From contig OX637637.1 in NCBI GenBank assembly GCA_951802195.1, forward strand, positions 579,766-643,765: 64,000 nt of DNA, given 5' to 3'. Of the stretch, positions 1 through 11,962 are shown in pieces. Both the position numbers and the translations under genes were made by a program. Source of the DNA: Tausonia pullulans (taxonomy: Eukaryota > Basidiomycota > Tremellomycetes > Cystofilobasidiales > Mrakiaceae). The notes under the pieces were generated by a model, which was given only the letters and a program-made list of their open reading frames with translations, did no database searches and was not told the DNA's origin. Position 1 is the first letter of the stretch. Every line of letters starts with the position of its first letter.

Positions 1-2921
1 AGCGGTAATCTCATCGACGAGGGCCTGGGTTCGGGAGGAGGGCTGGTACCCTCCGCCGTTGATGCTGACGCCGCCTCTGGCAGCCGTAGTAGACATCGAT
101 GATGACAGAGGCGGAGGAGGGGGAGAGGACGAGGGCGTCGGGACCGCTGAGGAGACGTTGGAAGAGGGAGGACCGAGGCCTGGGGGCGGAGGGATAGCGA
201 GCCCGGGCGGAGGAGCCATGGGGACGGCCGGAGACGGGGCGGGAGAGAAAACAGCAGGAGGAGGGGGAGGAACAGCGGAGGGAGTACGAGGAGAAGGAGT
301 GGAGGAGACCACCGCCGCAGGAACATGTGCGGGTGAAGGAGCAGCAACAGCAGCAGCAGCAGCAGCAACAGTGACGGAAGGCGCAGGCGCAGGCGATGCA
401 GGTATGGCCGGGGCCGTTTTGGGCGTTGCCACGCGGGGCTGCGTCGGCGTCGGTTTTGGTGAGGCGTGTACCTCCCGAGCTGACGATGGACGGCTGCCGT
501 GCGCGACGGACGAGACAATGCCTATGGACGCCGCTGGCGTTGTCGGCGCTGGGCTCGCTCCTGCCGAGGTCGACGAAAGCGACGCTGCTGATGAGGACGC
601 GGCCGAGACCTTGACGTGCGACTTGGAGAGAATAGAGACAGGCACGCTCGAAACCAACGCTGGCGAAGAGGGACCAGCTCGAGCCTTGGGCGGCTGCATC
701 CGCGAAGGGATCGGCGCCGACGACTTGTTGAGGCCCGGCGGCGGCGCTGGCAACGTCGGGTTTGGTGGCAGTGAGGCCAGACCGGTCCCTGGCCGCGAAG
801 CCCAGGATGCTGTCCGAGGGAGAGCGGAAGCTGCGGGGAAAGGATCCATAGTCAGGAATGCGGGGGGGAAAGGGGCGCATACATGGCTCTCGCTATGAGA
901 CGGGGACACACCATCTGGCGCCTCGTCCAAAATGGGCTTCTTTGTCGATGGCCGCGGAGCCGGCACGCGCTTCTGGAGATGCTCTGTGTCCTTCATTGTG
1001 TGTTTTCTGGGAGAAAGAGCGATGTGGTCAGAATGAGACGAGGGGGGGGGGAAGGTGGAGGTGGAGGGGAGGGGGGCGGGAGAAGGGGGAATATGGAGAG
1101 GAGAGCGACACTGACAACGTCGAGAGATCCTCCTTCGTGAAGCAATCTCTATCGTCCCCCCAATCGTGGAGGCCGAGACAGTTGATCAAATCACACTTGA
1201 CGCCCCTCAGCCAGTTCTCGCAATACTTGGCTGTGCCAAAGGATGCCCGGAGGACCTGGCCGGGTGCCGACGGCGAGGGGAAGCCATCGAGCGCCGAGAT
1301 GGCGCGAGCGGCGTCCTCGCGACGCAGGTATGTGATGTAGATGCCGACGTTTGGGATCCCTGCTGAAGGCGACGACGACGACGAGGATGACGGGGGCGGG
1401 AGGGAAGGTGGCCGCTTATGGAGGACGAGCTTCGAGATCTTGCCATACTGGCCGAAGTAGTCGTTCGATCGAAGCGTGGCGAGTTGCTGTTGAGAAGGGA
1501 GACAAGTGTCAATCGTCAAGGATGTGAAACAAGAGAAGGGGTAGGGAGAGCTGGCCCAAAGGAGGGACGCGCCCGCGCCCGCCCGCCCGCCTGGGCCCAC
1601 ACTCCGATGGCCCTCTCTTGCGGCAGTACCCACCTCCTCAGCTCTGCCCTCCTGGCCGACGCCCATGCCTACGACGTAAACCATGTTCTTGACGACGACG
1701 CGGACATCCTTGAGGTGTCTCCGGCCCAGGGTCTCGAGCTCCCTGTTCGTCTTGGCCTTGTTCTTCTTCAGGAGCGTCAAGCGTTTGATCCTGCAGAAGA
1801 GAGCGGAAGGAACCAAACCAAGGTGTCAACGTCAGAGATGAGCTCGCACACACACACACGGGAGAAGGGCCGGGAGAAGGAGTGGGCGAGGAAGGGGGGG
1901 GGGGGACGGGAAAGCGCTCCACCCACTCCTCTGCGCCGACCGGCTTGAACTCGATACCGTCCTCGGTGTATTCGCGCCGGCAGGCCGGACACCGCTTGTT
2001 GAGGTTGGCAAGGATATGATGGTGGCAGAACCGACAGATCTGGGGCGAGAGGCGGGCGGAAGACGTGGAGGAGGGAAGGGGTTGTTGGCCGGCGGGGCAA
2101 GGGTAAGCAGGCGGGACAGGGGAAGAGCGCGAGGGCCCGACATGGAAGGGCCGACGGGGCGTACCTGATAGCCGCATGGACACGGCTTGAAGTTGATGTC
2201 GGAGAGGTCCATCTCCTCCATGCAGAGAGGACACTCGGCGTCTTCCTCCTGGTGGTGGTGGCGACGACGCTCAGTCAGCAAGAGGCGGCTTGGGACACAT
2301 ACACGAGTCGAATCGCGGCGAGACGACGAGCTGGCGGGCGAGGAGCATGCGGGCCGCGCAAAATGGCAGGGGCGAGCCGCGGCGAGACGACGCTCCGAGC
2401 TCTCGCCACCGCCGTTCGCGACGTCCGCGAGCTCAAGGGGGGGCCCGCCGAGCGCCGAGCGAGCGCTCGCTGACGGGCCAGCCCTTGCGGGAGCGGGAGG
2501 TCACCCGGGGGGAGGCGAGCTCGAGGAGGAAGCGCGCTCCATGTTGGTCGACGAGCCCGCTCGCACGCGCCGACGGCGTGGTCCCCGGGGGCGTCGAGCA
2601 GAGGGCACCACGCGAAGCAGAAAGCTAGCAAGCTCGACGACGAACCTCTTCGTCGCTCCAGTAGACATCCTGGAGGCCCTTGAGGAGGTCGCTCTTCTCG
2701 GGCCCGGCCGAGGACGGGTTGGCGTGCGAGGAGCTGCCGAGGACGACGCGGGAGGACGAGACGATGGACGTGGGAGCCATGAGCTGGATCGAGACGGGCG
2801 GTATGGGGAGGGACGCCGAGAAGGGGGTGGGCGGGAGACGGGCGACGCTGGTCTGGGGTATCGGCTGCTGGCTGGGCGGAGGGTCGAATGCAGGCTGCTG
2901 GGTGGCTTCCGGCAAGATCAA
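1..2921 (-). CDS. NOT4: NOT4-like E3 ubiquitin ligase of the CCR4-NOT complex (3' end beyond window)
   Basis: Family role: RING E3 ligase of the CCR4-NOT mRNA decay and translation quality-control complex. Reading leftwards, an exon at about 2248-2165 holds the first half of a C4C4 RING (CPLCMEEMDLSD, then CPCGYQ). The next exon, around 2040-1930, holds CRFCHHHI and RCPACRREY. An RRM-like segment and a CCCH-type end (WLRGVKCDLINCLGLHDW) follow at about 1800-1120, then a long Pro/Ala/Ser tail with PPPGL motifs. The tail is still open at base 1, so the C-terminus is missing. The start is inferred: a 276-nt exon (2921-2646) ends SDEE with donor GTTCGT and joins in phase to EEDAEC after a 397-nt intron. 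A start nearer the RING cannot be excluded. The family assignment is firm; the first exon is moderate. Confidence 0.85.
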
Positions 2922-3039
2922 GGGAGGTGGTTCGGTAGGAGTGAGTTTTCGTCCACCAGCGGACCAGCCGACGTGGCCACCGCCGGCGACCCCGTACGGA
3001 CCACCCAGCGGCCCTCAACCACCATCGTCGCCCGCCGTC

Positions 3040-3562
3040 ATGTCCTCCTGGCTCGCCTCCCTCTGGCCGGCGCACGCCGCCGCAGCTCCGCCGGCCCCGG
3101 TGCTCCCGCCGTCGTCGTTCCTGCCCGACGACGCTGCGGCTCCGTCAGCGTCGACGCCGTCCGACGCAGCGTCCCAGCCCGCCCCCGGAGCTCGCTCCCC
3201 CTCATTGGCATCGTCCCAGGCACCCGCAAGTCGGCATGCCGGACCCAACCTCCCGATCGACGCCGTCTACATCCCGCCAGACGAGATGCTCGGCCGGCCG
3301 GCGGTCCTCCAGCATCTGCCCTACTCGAAATCTCTCCGCGACCCGGCGGCCTTCATCAAGCCCGAGATGGCGCCGGGGGCGAAGGCCCCTCCATCGAGGG
3401 AGCCCACGCCTCAGGGTGCGCAGCAGCATTCGTTTTCCATAGACCGAGGCAGACCGTAAAGGACACGGCGACGCGTACGGAGGGGGGGGGGGCGGCAGGG
3501 CGCGCGCGAGCATTCCGGGGAGAAGAGACGCGTCGGTTCACCTTCGCTCGTTTCCGGGCTGA

Positions 3563-3602
<40 letters not shown>

Positions 3603-4275
3603 TCTCATGGGCTTCCCTGGTTATCTCTCGCAGAGCGCCAGGAGGAGGAGAAGAAGATGTCCCGGCCTCCAGCTCCCGCGGACCCGTCTGGCCCGAGCCC
3701 CAACTACCCGGCGTTCGACCCCGAGGTGCATCGTCTCAGGCCGCCGCCGTCGTCGTCGTCACCGCCGCCCTCCAGTCAGAATGCACCGGGGAACCCTCCG
3801 CCGGCTTCTTCGACCTATTCCCCTCCCTTTGACAGCATCGCCACCACCACCCGCCCCGGCCGAACGCCCGACGCCGGCGTTGCCTCCTACCTCCCAGACC
3901 CAGTCAAGCCCGCGGACTCAACGATCCCGACCGAGACGCAGTACGACGACGAGGGCAAGGCGATCATCGAGCCGTACGACTTCAAGGAGGCCGCCTTGGT
4001 CCAGCAGAGGGCGTATGCGAACAACCAGGCATATATCAACTGCGCGGATCATATCGAGGCTTTCTGGAAGTGTGCGTGGTGGCGGCGGTTGAGCGGAGGC
4101 GGAGTGCGCGGCTTGTCGACCCGGCTATTGACCCGCATCTTCCCCCCTGCGTTCTCTAGGCATGAGAACTTGGAACTCGGCGACGGGGCTCTGTATGTTC
4201 TTGTGGAGCGAGCGCGAGATGTGCCAAAAGATCCAGAATGTGAGCAGGCGCGGTGGGCGTGTCATTGCCTTTACG

Positions 4276-4318
<43 letters not shown>

Positions 4319-4657
4319 TCTTGCGCCCAAGTTGACCTAACTCTTCCCCCCCCCCCCCCCCTCTTTCCCCAGGAACTCCTCCTCGAGCTCAACTACGGCG
4401 ACCCCGCCAACACGCTCCAGCAAGACCTCTTCATTGCCCGCAAGGCCGATCTCCAAGGGCAGGAGCTCCTCAAGCTTGAACTCGGCCAGGAGAACCGGGC
4501 GACGGGGCTCTCGGTGGACAAGCTCGCGGCGTACGAGAAGGAGATGCGGGCCAAGGGGCTGTGGGACACGCCGCTGGAGAGACCGTGGTGGTGGAACGAC
4601 AAGGAGCAGCAGAGGCGGAGGGAGGAGGCGGGGGTGGTGCCGCCGCCGGAGGCGTGA
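3040..4657 (+). CDS. Twin CX9C (CHCH) protein, Cmc1-like, probable mitochondrial assembly factor
   Basis: Four exons fit by phase: 3040-3415, 3634-4071, 4160-4239 and 4373-4657, giving 392 aa. The diagnostic part spans exons 2 and 3: CADHIEAFWKC is C-x9-C, and CMFLWSEREMC is a second C-x9-C. Twin CX9C proteins are normally oxidised by Mia40 in the mitochondrial intermembrane space and many assist respiratory-chain assembly. A charged C-terminal stretch with a WWW patch follows. About 250 residues of Pro/Ser/Ala-rich sequence precede the motif, far longer than Cmc1-type proteins of about 100 aa. A start at 3657 (MSRPPAPADP), in frame in exon 2, would give a shorter product. The first exon would then belong to a separate gene or to 5' UTR. 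CT and C tracts fill the introns. The fold is confident; the exact assembly role is not. Confidence 0.7.
3560..3603 (+). repeat. (CT)n tract in intron 1 of the CHCH gene
   Basis: A run of CT dinucleotides with a few T interruptions lies upstream of the 3633 acceptor and probably serves as an extended polypyrimidine tract. Confidence 0.8.
4276..4370 (+). repeat. (CT)n followed by poly-C in intron 3 of the CHCH gene
   Basis: About 20 CT units are followed by a short spacer and a run of roughly 17 C before the 4372 acceptor. Such tracts are prone to length change and sequencing error. Confidence 0.8.
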
Positions 4658-4949
4658 GGGGGGCTTGAAGATGATGACAATGGAACAGCGGAGAAGCCAC
4701 GGAGGAGACGCACGCGCTAGTGGCGAGCAGCAGCCAGGACCCGGCGTGCCAGCGTGGCAGCTCTCTCCCATTAGACTGCTAGTCGTAACTTCCTGCTGCG
4801 CGCCGCCCGGAGCTTTGCCAGCGCGGCAATATGGGCAACATGTGCGAGCTGCCAGCGCACAGCGAGCCACGCGCGCTTGGGCCCGACGGACGCGCTTCTC
4901 TCCCGGTCTCCCTCGTGCCCCGTCCCTCTTGTGGCCCACAACCGCCACG

Positions 4950-7235
4950 ATGAAGTCGACGACCCTCTCCCTCCTCGCCCTCGCGGCACTCGCCTCTGCC
5001 TCGGATGTCCTTGATCTCACCAAGGACACCTTCAAGGACGCCGTCTCCCATGACGGCCTCACCCTCGTCGAGTTCTTCGCTCCGTGGTGTGGACGTGAGT
5101 GGGCTGCTCGGGCTGGAGATCTCGCCCCATATCATCTCGCTGACAGGATGGCCTGCTGCTCCCCTCCTCAGACTGCAAGGCGTAAGCCCTCCAACTCGAG
5201 CGACGGCCCTGCTCAAGCCGGCCGTCGTGGATTCCTTGGCTTTCAACACCCGCCATCAGCAGCGAGACTGACAGCGCATCCTCCCTCTCTTTGTCAGCCT
5301 CGCCCCGCACTTTGAGGAGGCCGCGACCGAGCTCAAGGACAAGGACATCAAGCTCGCCAAGGTCGACTGCACTGTCGAGTCCGACCTTTGCCAGGAGTTT
5401 GGCATCCAGGGCTACCCGTGCGTCGTGTCTCTCGCTGTTTCGTTCGCGGTCCTCTCAACCGCCGCCTGTCCCACGGCGAGTGAGGCGCCTGGCCTGGCCG
5501 GCCTAGCCAGCCTGGCCGACACCCTTTGAGAGCCCTGTCCCATCTTCGCCCGGCACGTGCTCATGGCTTCCCCTCTCTCTCTCTCTCTCTTCCTTTCATG
5601 CTTATCTCAACCCAGGACGCTCAAGGTTCGTTCGCTTGCTCGCTCGCCCTTCCCTCCACCGAGACGCGTCGCGCTCGTGGCTGATACACCATCTCATTCA
5701 TCTCATAGGTCTTCAACGATGGCGAGGCGGCCGACTACACTGGACCTCGCAAGACTGAGGGCATTGTCGCTTACATGATCAAGTAAGCCGCTGAAGGACG
5801 ACGTGGTGACGGTGATGGTGTTCAGCAGCTGACGAGCCTGTACTCTCTCACCCCCCAGGCAGTCGCTCCCCGCCGTCTCCGAAGTCACGGCCGACAACCA
5901 CGACGAGTTCAAGGGCGCGGACAAGGTGTGCGTAGTAGCCAGCACAACGACAACGCAACAGATCTATGCTAACATCTCGCCTGCCTCCCTCCTTCCCCTT
6001 CAGCGTCCTCATCGCCTACACCAAGGAGGGTGAGGAGGCCCCCGCAGCCTTCACCACGTTCGCCAACTCCCACCGGGACTCGTACCTCTTCGGCCACGCC
6101 TCGCTCGCCGTTGGCGGCGTCTCGGAGCCTTCCATCGTCCTTTACAAGACGTTCGACGAGGGCAAGAACGTCCTCTCGCCGGCCGCATACAACGCCCTCA
6201 CCGCCGAGTCCCTCGGTGACTGGATCCGACCCAACGCCGTCCCTCTCCTCGACGAGATCTCTCCTGAGAACTTTGCCACTTACGCCGGAGCCGGTCTCCC
6301 GATTGCCTACATCTTCGTCGACCCGGAGCAGACCGAGGCCAACGCCAAGCTCATTGAGTCTCTCAAGCCGGTTGCCGCTGAGCACAAGGGCGCCCTCTCC
6401 TTCGTCTCGATCGACGCCATCAAGTTCATCGACCACGCCAAGTCCCTCAACCTCCCGACGGACAAGTGGCCCGGGTTCGTCATCCAGGACCTTACCACTC
6501 AGACCAAATTCCCGCTCAAGGCTGGCTCCGTTGAGTGGGACGCCAAGACGGTAGCCGAGTTCGCGAACAAGTTTGTCAAGGGCGAGATCAAGCCGGACGT
6601 CAAGTCGGCGCCGGTCAAGGCCGTCCAGGAGGCGTCTGTCTGGGACCTCGTCACGGACGAGTACGAGAAAGTCGTCTGGGAGGACGGAGCCGACAAGGAC
6701 ATCTTCATCGAGTTCTACGCGCGTACGTACTGCGTGGGACTGCTGGTGAGGGCCATTCACTGATACCCATCTCGGTCTTTAGCCTGGTGCGGACACTGCA
6801 AGCGCCTCAAGCCCATCTGGGACACCTTCGCCGACAAGTACACCCACCTCGACAACGTGATTATCGCCAAGTTTGACGCCACGGAGAACGATGTCCCGCC
6901 CACCGAGCCGTTCAAGATCTCTGGTTTCCCGACGCTCAAGTTCCGCCCTGCGGGTGCGGACGCGTTCATCGACTACTCGGGCGACCGTTCGCTCGAGTCG
7001 CTCGTCGAGTTCCTCGAGGAGAACGCCGTCAACCCGCTTACTCCCCAGGGGTCCAACGAGGTATGTTTTTTTTTTCCCTCCTTGTTGATGATGGCCTTCT
7101 CATGGTGGAATCAACGTTGACCTCTTTCTTATCAAATTATTCTTCTCCTTTTGCCAGACCGCCAAGGATGAGCCCGTCAAGGCCGAGGACACCGCTCCTC
7201 CCGCCGCTGACGCTTCGGCTCACGACGAGCTCTAA
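4950..7235 (+). CDS. PDI1: Protein disulfide isomerase
   Basis: ER oxidoreductase that forms and reshuffles disulfides in secretory proteins. Nine exons give a 500-aa product: 4950-5094, 5172-5181, 5298-5417, 5616-5625, 5709-5782, 5859-5927, 6004-6722, 6783-7060 and about 7158-7235. A cleavable signal peptide ([18 protein letters not shown]) is followed by thioredoxin domain a. Its WCGHCK active site is assembled across a 10-nt exon supplying HCK. The b and b' domains come next, then domain a' with [12 protein letters not shown], then an acidic tail ending HDEL, the ER retrieval signal. Length and domain order a-b-b'-a' match the family. Two exons are only 10 nt, and the second uses a GTTCGT donor. 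Translation phase is consistent through every junction. Confidence 0.95.
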
Positions 7236-9447
7236 GCGAGAACCCGTCTGTGGTCAGGCAGGTTTGGGAAAGGGGAGGGGAAGGGAGGGGGGGGGGGGGG
7301 AGGGAATCTCTTGTTTATTTGAAGAAATGGGAGCGAGGAGGTCGAGGAAGGAAGGACCTCATTGGATATCTCGATTCTTGCACACTGTTCCTCCTGCCTC
7401 GAGCAAGTTATTTGGGATTACAGAGGCTACGCACGCAGCGCTCGGCAGTGACTTGAGTCCGCGATCCGCAGGGGAAGTGGCTAGGATGTGGCAAGCCTAC
7501 CTCGGGCTTGTCAAAGTCGACGGAGGAGTCGGAGGAGTCGAGCTCCCGAGTCGGCGAAGAGGAGGACGAGCTGGTAGTGGACAGCGTCAACGGCGAGTGA
7601 GAGAGCAAGAGTGTAGGGAACGAGGAGCTCGCCGGGCACCTGGTCCGTCGAGGTGCCCTACTAGTATCTCTTTTTTTTATTTTAGCGATGGACGGGTCCG
7701 GCGTTGCATTGCGTGCGTCCAAAGGTCGATGGGTCAGTTCTTCTGCCATCTCCGGAGGGGATGTAAGAGGAACGCCTCACAACCCATCTCGTCCTCTCCA
7801 AGGTGGCCACGATCGCCTGAGCAGCGAGCACCTCAGCGGAAGCAGAGACGGGTTGCTCGAGGTTAGGATTCTTTTCCTCTCCAGCGCAGCGACGACGCGC
7901 GAGCCAGGGGAAGAAGCGCACTCGCAGGTCAATCGCTCAGGCGTACGCCTTGATATCGCGCTTTGACTGGAAGTCAGGATGGATGCGACACTTATCAGAG
8001 GAACCTTCAATGCCCTGAAAGCCCAAGCTTGAGTGCCGCAGGTGGATCAGCAAGGTCGAGAGATCGCGAAGTCAACTGGTGAACTAGCCCAGAAGATGAA
8101 CCGCTTGATTCCCGGCTTCTTCGCTACACCCGCCAGAAATGTTGCCCTGCTTAGGCATCTTTTGGGAGAGCCTGTGTCACCAGATGCAAGATCCTGTATG
8201 CCGAAGAGAAGTAACGCAGAAAACAGTGGCGACTGACGCCCCGGATACCAGTGGACAGGGGTTGCACGCCTGAGTGGCCTGGAGAGTGAAGAGCGGACGA
8301 GGTCAGCGAAGGATCGCTCTTCACAGCCCAAGGACGATAGCTCTTGAGCTGAGGTGCCTTTGGCAACTGAGATAGCGACGACATATCTGGCTTGGACGAC
8401 GAACATAGTCATTTTAGAACCTAGATAAGCTTGGGTGGAGGAGGATTGCCGTTGTTGATATCGAGAGTAGCTCGCTCTCTCTTTCTTATTCCCAACTTAC
8501 CTTTTTGTTGTGTGCGGACGACCCTTGGCACGCTCCATCTCGCTGTTTCAGTCTCACGAATTATGTGAGTAAAGGGTGGCCACGCATAGCGCGCTGTGGG
8601 TGACAACCCCTCGGTCGCGATCGACTGCCAAGCTGAAGGTCATTAACCCTCCTCAACCATATTCTCACCAGCTCAAAGGACATCTCCGCAAGTGCAAGGC
8701 TTGGAGAGCCACGTTATGCTTACAAAAACCGCGCTTGATTGAATTACGATTCGCCGATGAGGGCACGCACTTCTGGTGGCTGGCTATGGGTTCCCTATGG
8801 AGGTCTCTCAGAAAAATTTGGGCACGTCGTCTGGACGGCGGACCGAGGAGAAGGCGGGGCTCAATGTGTTAGACATTAGCGCTTGTTGCAATGATAAGTG
8901 TCAACAGACGCAGGAGTCTCGGAAAAAGCACGTTCGCGCTACTGCGCAAGTGTCGCGCGAGTGGAGTGGCCAACAACAGAGATGGATACATACATTATCG
9001 ATAAAAACGTGCCCAGTTTAACACGCCCAATTGTCGTTGAGGGCGAACATCGAAAAAGAAGTTCTCAATCGTCGTCAAGCAACCTGTCGACGGTCGAGTG
9101 ATCACTGACGCACATGTTCGCTCGTCGACCACCTAGGAAGTCCGCCTGCTGCAGTCACAGCTTCCAGCCCGTTGCCGACTCCAAGTCCATGTGAGACGAG
9201 CTTGAACGTACCGACGGAGAACGAGGATGGCCGGAAGACACTCCCGAATCCGCCGTTGACACCGAATGACGTAGGGGCTGCTGATCAATGAAACGACGCG
9301 CGTGGGTCCGCGATCCGTCCGAACAGGCCTCCCCTCCACTTTCCAAGCTTTACTCCTCCTTTCTTCTCTCTCATCGTGAGTCTGACCTACACCCAACCAT
9401 CATCTATCTCTCCTATACCACTCTTTCCCTACTTAACCCACTCAAAT
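7236..9447. other. Intergenic, 2.2 kb, no gene I can defend
   Basis: A G-rich stretch (about 7263-7305) follows the PDI stop. A weak coding-like segment lies on the minus strand at about 8000-7790. The last few hundred bases before 9448 are pyrimidine-rich and probably hold the promoter and leader of the dehydrogenase gene. No repeat or RNA gene was seen. Confidence 0.5.
7700..8010 (-). pseudogene. Possible gene remnant with an in-frame stop
   Basis: After a plausible acceptor at about 8003, the minus strand reads GIEGSSDKCRIHPDFQSKRD, then about five residues to a TGA. It continues in the same frame for about 60 residues, including EEKNPNLEQPVSASAEVLAA. The amino-acid composition looks coding, but I do not recognise the family. 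An intron hiding the stop is also possible. Low confidence. Confidence 0.2.
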
Positions 9448-11962
9448 ATGCAGGCTGTTGCCAACACCATTCAGGACAAGGCAAGTCCCTATCCTCGAGC
9501 TCGTCAAGCTCCTGCCTGCCGGCACCTTTCCAGTTGATCTGACGGACACCCTTCCTCTTCAGATCCTCGGCAAGACCGAGACCGGCGTCGAGACGGAGTA
9601 CAAGGCCCGGCCTGATGGCTCTACCATGAAGGCCCTCGTCTGGAAGGGCACCGACAGTGCGTCATTTGAACAATTCTCGGTCTCTCACAGTTAGACTGAC
9701 GTTGGCCATCTCCTTATCTAAACAGAGGTCGAGGTCGTCGACGTCCCCATCCCCGACATCACTCAGGACGATGATGTCATCATCAAGGTCACCGGTGAGT
9801 CTCTTACTTGTTAGAGTCGCCAGGATCTCAGTGACGGTCGTGATGGTATAGCTCTCTGCACCGCGCCGACCCGCTCCATCTATTCCGTCCTTACTTGTCA
9901 ACATCGCTGAACACTCTGTTCTAAATGAAACCAGGAACTACCATATGCGGATCGGACCTCCACCTCTACCACTCTGTCAGTAGTCAGTCATCTTAGTGCT
10001 GGAAGTGCTTCGAGACATCTCAAACTCCCAGCGCGGCGGCCTCGGCGAGGGCTGACCACTCCCTCTCTCCCTTTATATACGAGCAGGAGATAGTTGCGAT
10101 GAAGGAAGGTCAGGTTCTTGGACATGAGGGCATGGGAATCGTGGAGAAGATTGGCCCCAACGTGCGCAATCTCAAGGTTGGACAGCGTGTGGTCGCCTCT
10201 TTCCAGAGTAAGTCCAGGAACGACGGTGAGAGACGTTTCCTTACCCGAGAGCTGACCAGAGCTCTCCAGTCGCATGTGGTACGTGCAAGTACTGCAAGAA
10301 GAAGCTATCCAGGTGCGTGGCATAATATGGCCGTGAAGACCACTGTTTGCGCGTCAGTGACAGATGAGATCGTCTCTCCCTGCGCCTGCTTAGCTTCTGC
10401 GACCGGTAAGCAACACTTTGCTCGACCTGTGCTCGACCTTCCTGCAGAATAGCTCTTCTGAATAACTTTACGATTAGGACCAACGATTCTTCCCTGATGG
10501 AGGCTATGTATGGCCAGAAGGATGCCGGCTTCTTCGGCTACTCGCACTTCACCGGAGGTTTCGCCGGTTGGCAGGGTGAGCCCTCGTTTGTCCGACTGGC
10601 TGAGTATGAAGCAGCTCAAGCTCGTCCGCTGACTCGATTCCGCTTTTCTGTAGCCGAGTATGTCAGAGTTCCCTTCGGCAACGTCAACCTCCTCCCGATC
10701 CCGGACAACGTCACCGACGAGGAGGCAGTCTACCTCTCGGACGTCCTCCCGACGAGTTACAACTGCGTCGTGGACACTGGAGTCGAGGAGGGCGACGTCG
10801 TCGGCGTCTGGGGGTGAGTGTCACGTCTCTGATCTTCTTGATATGAGCGGTCGTACTGACAGTATTCCTGTCCTGTCAGTCTTGGACCCATCGGACAGTG
10901 CGCAGCCAAGTGGGCTCTCCTCAAGGGAGCCAAGAGGGTCATCGGCATCGACCTTGTTCCCTCCCGCCTTAAGTTCGCCCGCGAGAAGCTCGGAATCGAG
11001 ACGATCGATGCCTCGGGAGGAACCAAGGTCGCCGAAGAGGTTCTCAAGCTTGTCCCGGACGGTCTCGACTGCGCACTCGACTGCGGCACGTTCCACGAGC
11101 CCAAGAGTCTCACCCACAAGGTTCAGAAAGCGCTCATGTTGGAGACGGACGTGCTTGAATCGATCAACGAGATGATCTACTCGTGAGTAACGACGACGGA
11201 GGCGGGGCGTTTGCGCGCCTCGACCACCATCTCCCCTCATCCCTCTCCCTATCATCTCGACCCTCTTCTCCATTACTCGATGTTTTACTATCTCGGCCAT
11301 AAGTTTCATCTGCTGACCTCCACCACTATCGTGCATCTGCTTTCTCTCTCTCCATCTTGATCGGTTCTCCTGCCCGGTTTTCAGGGTACGCAAGCGCGGG
11401 CGTGTCGGCCTTACGTCTGCCTACGCTGGCCTTGGCAACGGGTTCGCCGTGGGAGCTCTCATGGAGTGTGGAAGGCGTCTGATCGGAAACGGGCAAGCTC
11501 CGGTCCACCTCTACTGGGAGGAGATCCTCCAGCTCATCGTGGAGAAGAAGTTTGACCCTACTTTTGTACGCCATTGTTTCATCGCTCTCCCGCCGCCAAT
11601 CTTGACTGCACACTGATTTCCTCTCTCTTTCCTTAAACTTTATAGATGATCGTTCGTCTCCCTTGCTTCGGACTTCCGCTCAGCACCTCCCCTGACCTCT
11701 CGCGCCTTCTTCTCTCCTCAGACTCACCGTGTCCCGCTCGAAGACTTCAAGGAGCTCTACGACAAGTTCGACCGCCGCGTCGGAGGCATCGAGAAGGTCT
11801 TTGTTGAGACTAAGTTCTCTGCTCGTGAGTAGGGACCACCATCGATCGTCCCTGTCTGTCTCGCTATCTGACACTCCTCTTCCGTTCCCTTTCTTTCCAG
11901 CCCCGAGCCCCAACTGTCCCAAGACCATGCGGGCTAAGGACATCGGCGGGGAGGGTGCCTAA
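9448..11962 (+). CDS. Zinc-dependent alcohol dehydrogenase (MDR superfamily)
   Basis: Oxidises an alcohol, or a formaldehyde-type adduct, using NAD(P). Fourteen exons keep phase throughout and give 441 aa. The catalytic zinc site shows as CGSDLH and GHEGMGIVEKIGP. The structural zinc lobe is CGTCKYCKKK followed by SFC, whose second part comes from a 12-nt exon (10394-10405). The Rossmann motif is GVWGLGPIGQCAAKWALLKG. The layout resembles the fungal group of glutathione-independent formaldehyde dehydrogenase-like proteins, but the substrate is not readable from sequence. Two features are odd: the first intron (9481-9562) starts GCAAGT, a GC-AG intron, and exon 12 (11646-11651) is only 6 nt, encoding Met-Ile. 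The short N-terminal extension (about 31 aa) shows no clear targeting signal. Confidence 0.9.
9481..9562 (+). other. GC-AG intron in the dehydrogenase gene
   Basis: The exon ends GACAAG, followed by GCAAGT and an acceptor CTTCAG. Removing it joins the start codon exon in frame to ILGKTETGVE. No GT donor nearby preserves the frame. Confidence 0.75.

Noticed and set aside
11-880. Long minus-strand frame with a polycysteine run
   Set aside because: It is an off-frame reading of the NOT4 tail; the polyalanine-coding GCTGCT-type repeat gives Cys in this frame.
2187-4340. 717-codon open frame on the plus strand
   Set aside because: It runs antisense through NOT4 exon 1 and through introns of the CHCH gene, including the CT tract. 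Only pieces of it are real exons.
5969-6760. 263-codon minus-strand frame opposite PDI
   Set aside because: Shadow frame of GC-rich PDI coding sequence; low-complexity Asp/Val/Arg composition and no domain.
7263-7305. G-rich run as a specific regulatory G-quadruplex or terminator
   Set aside because: Poly-G after the PDI stop has no supporting context; no claim beyond composition is justified.
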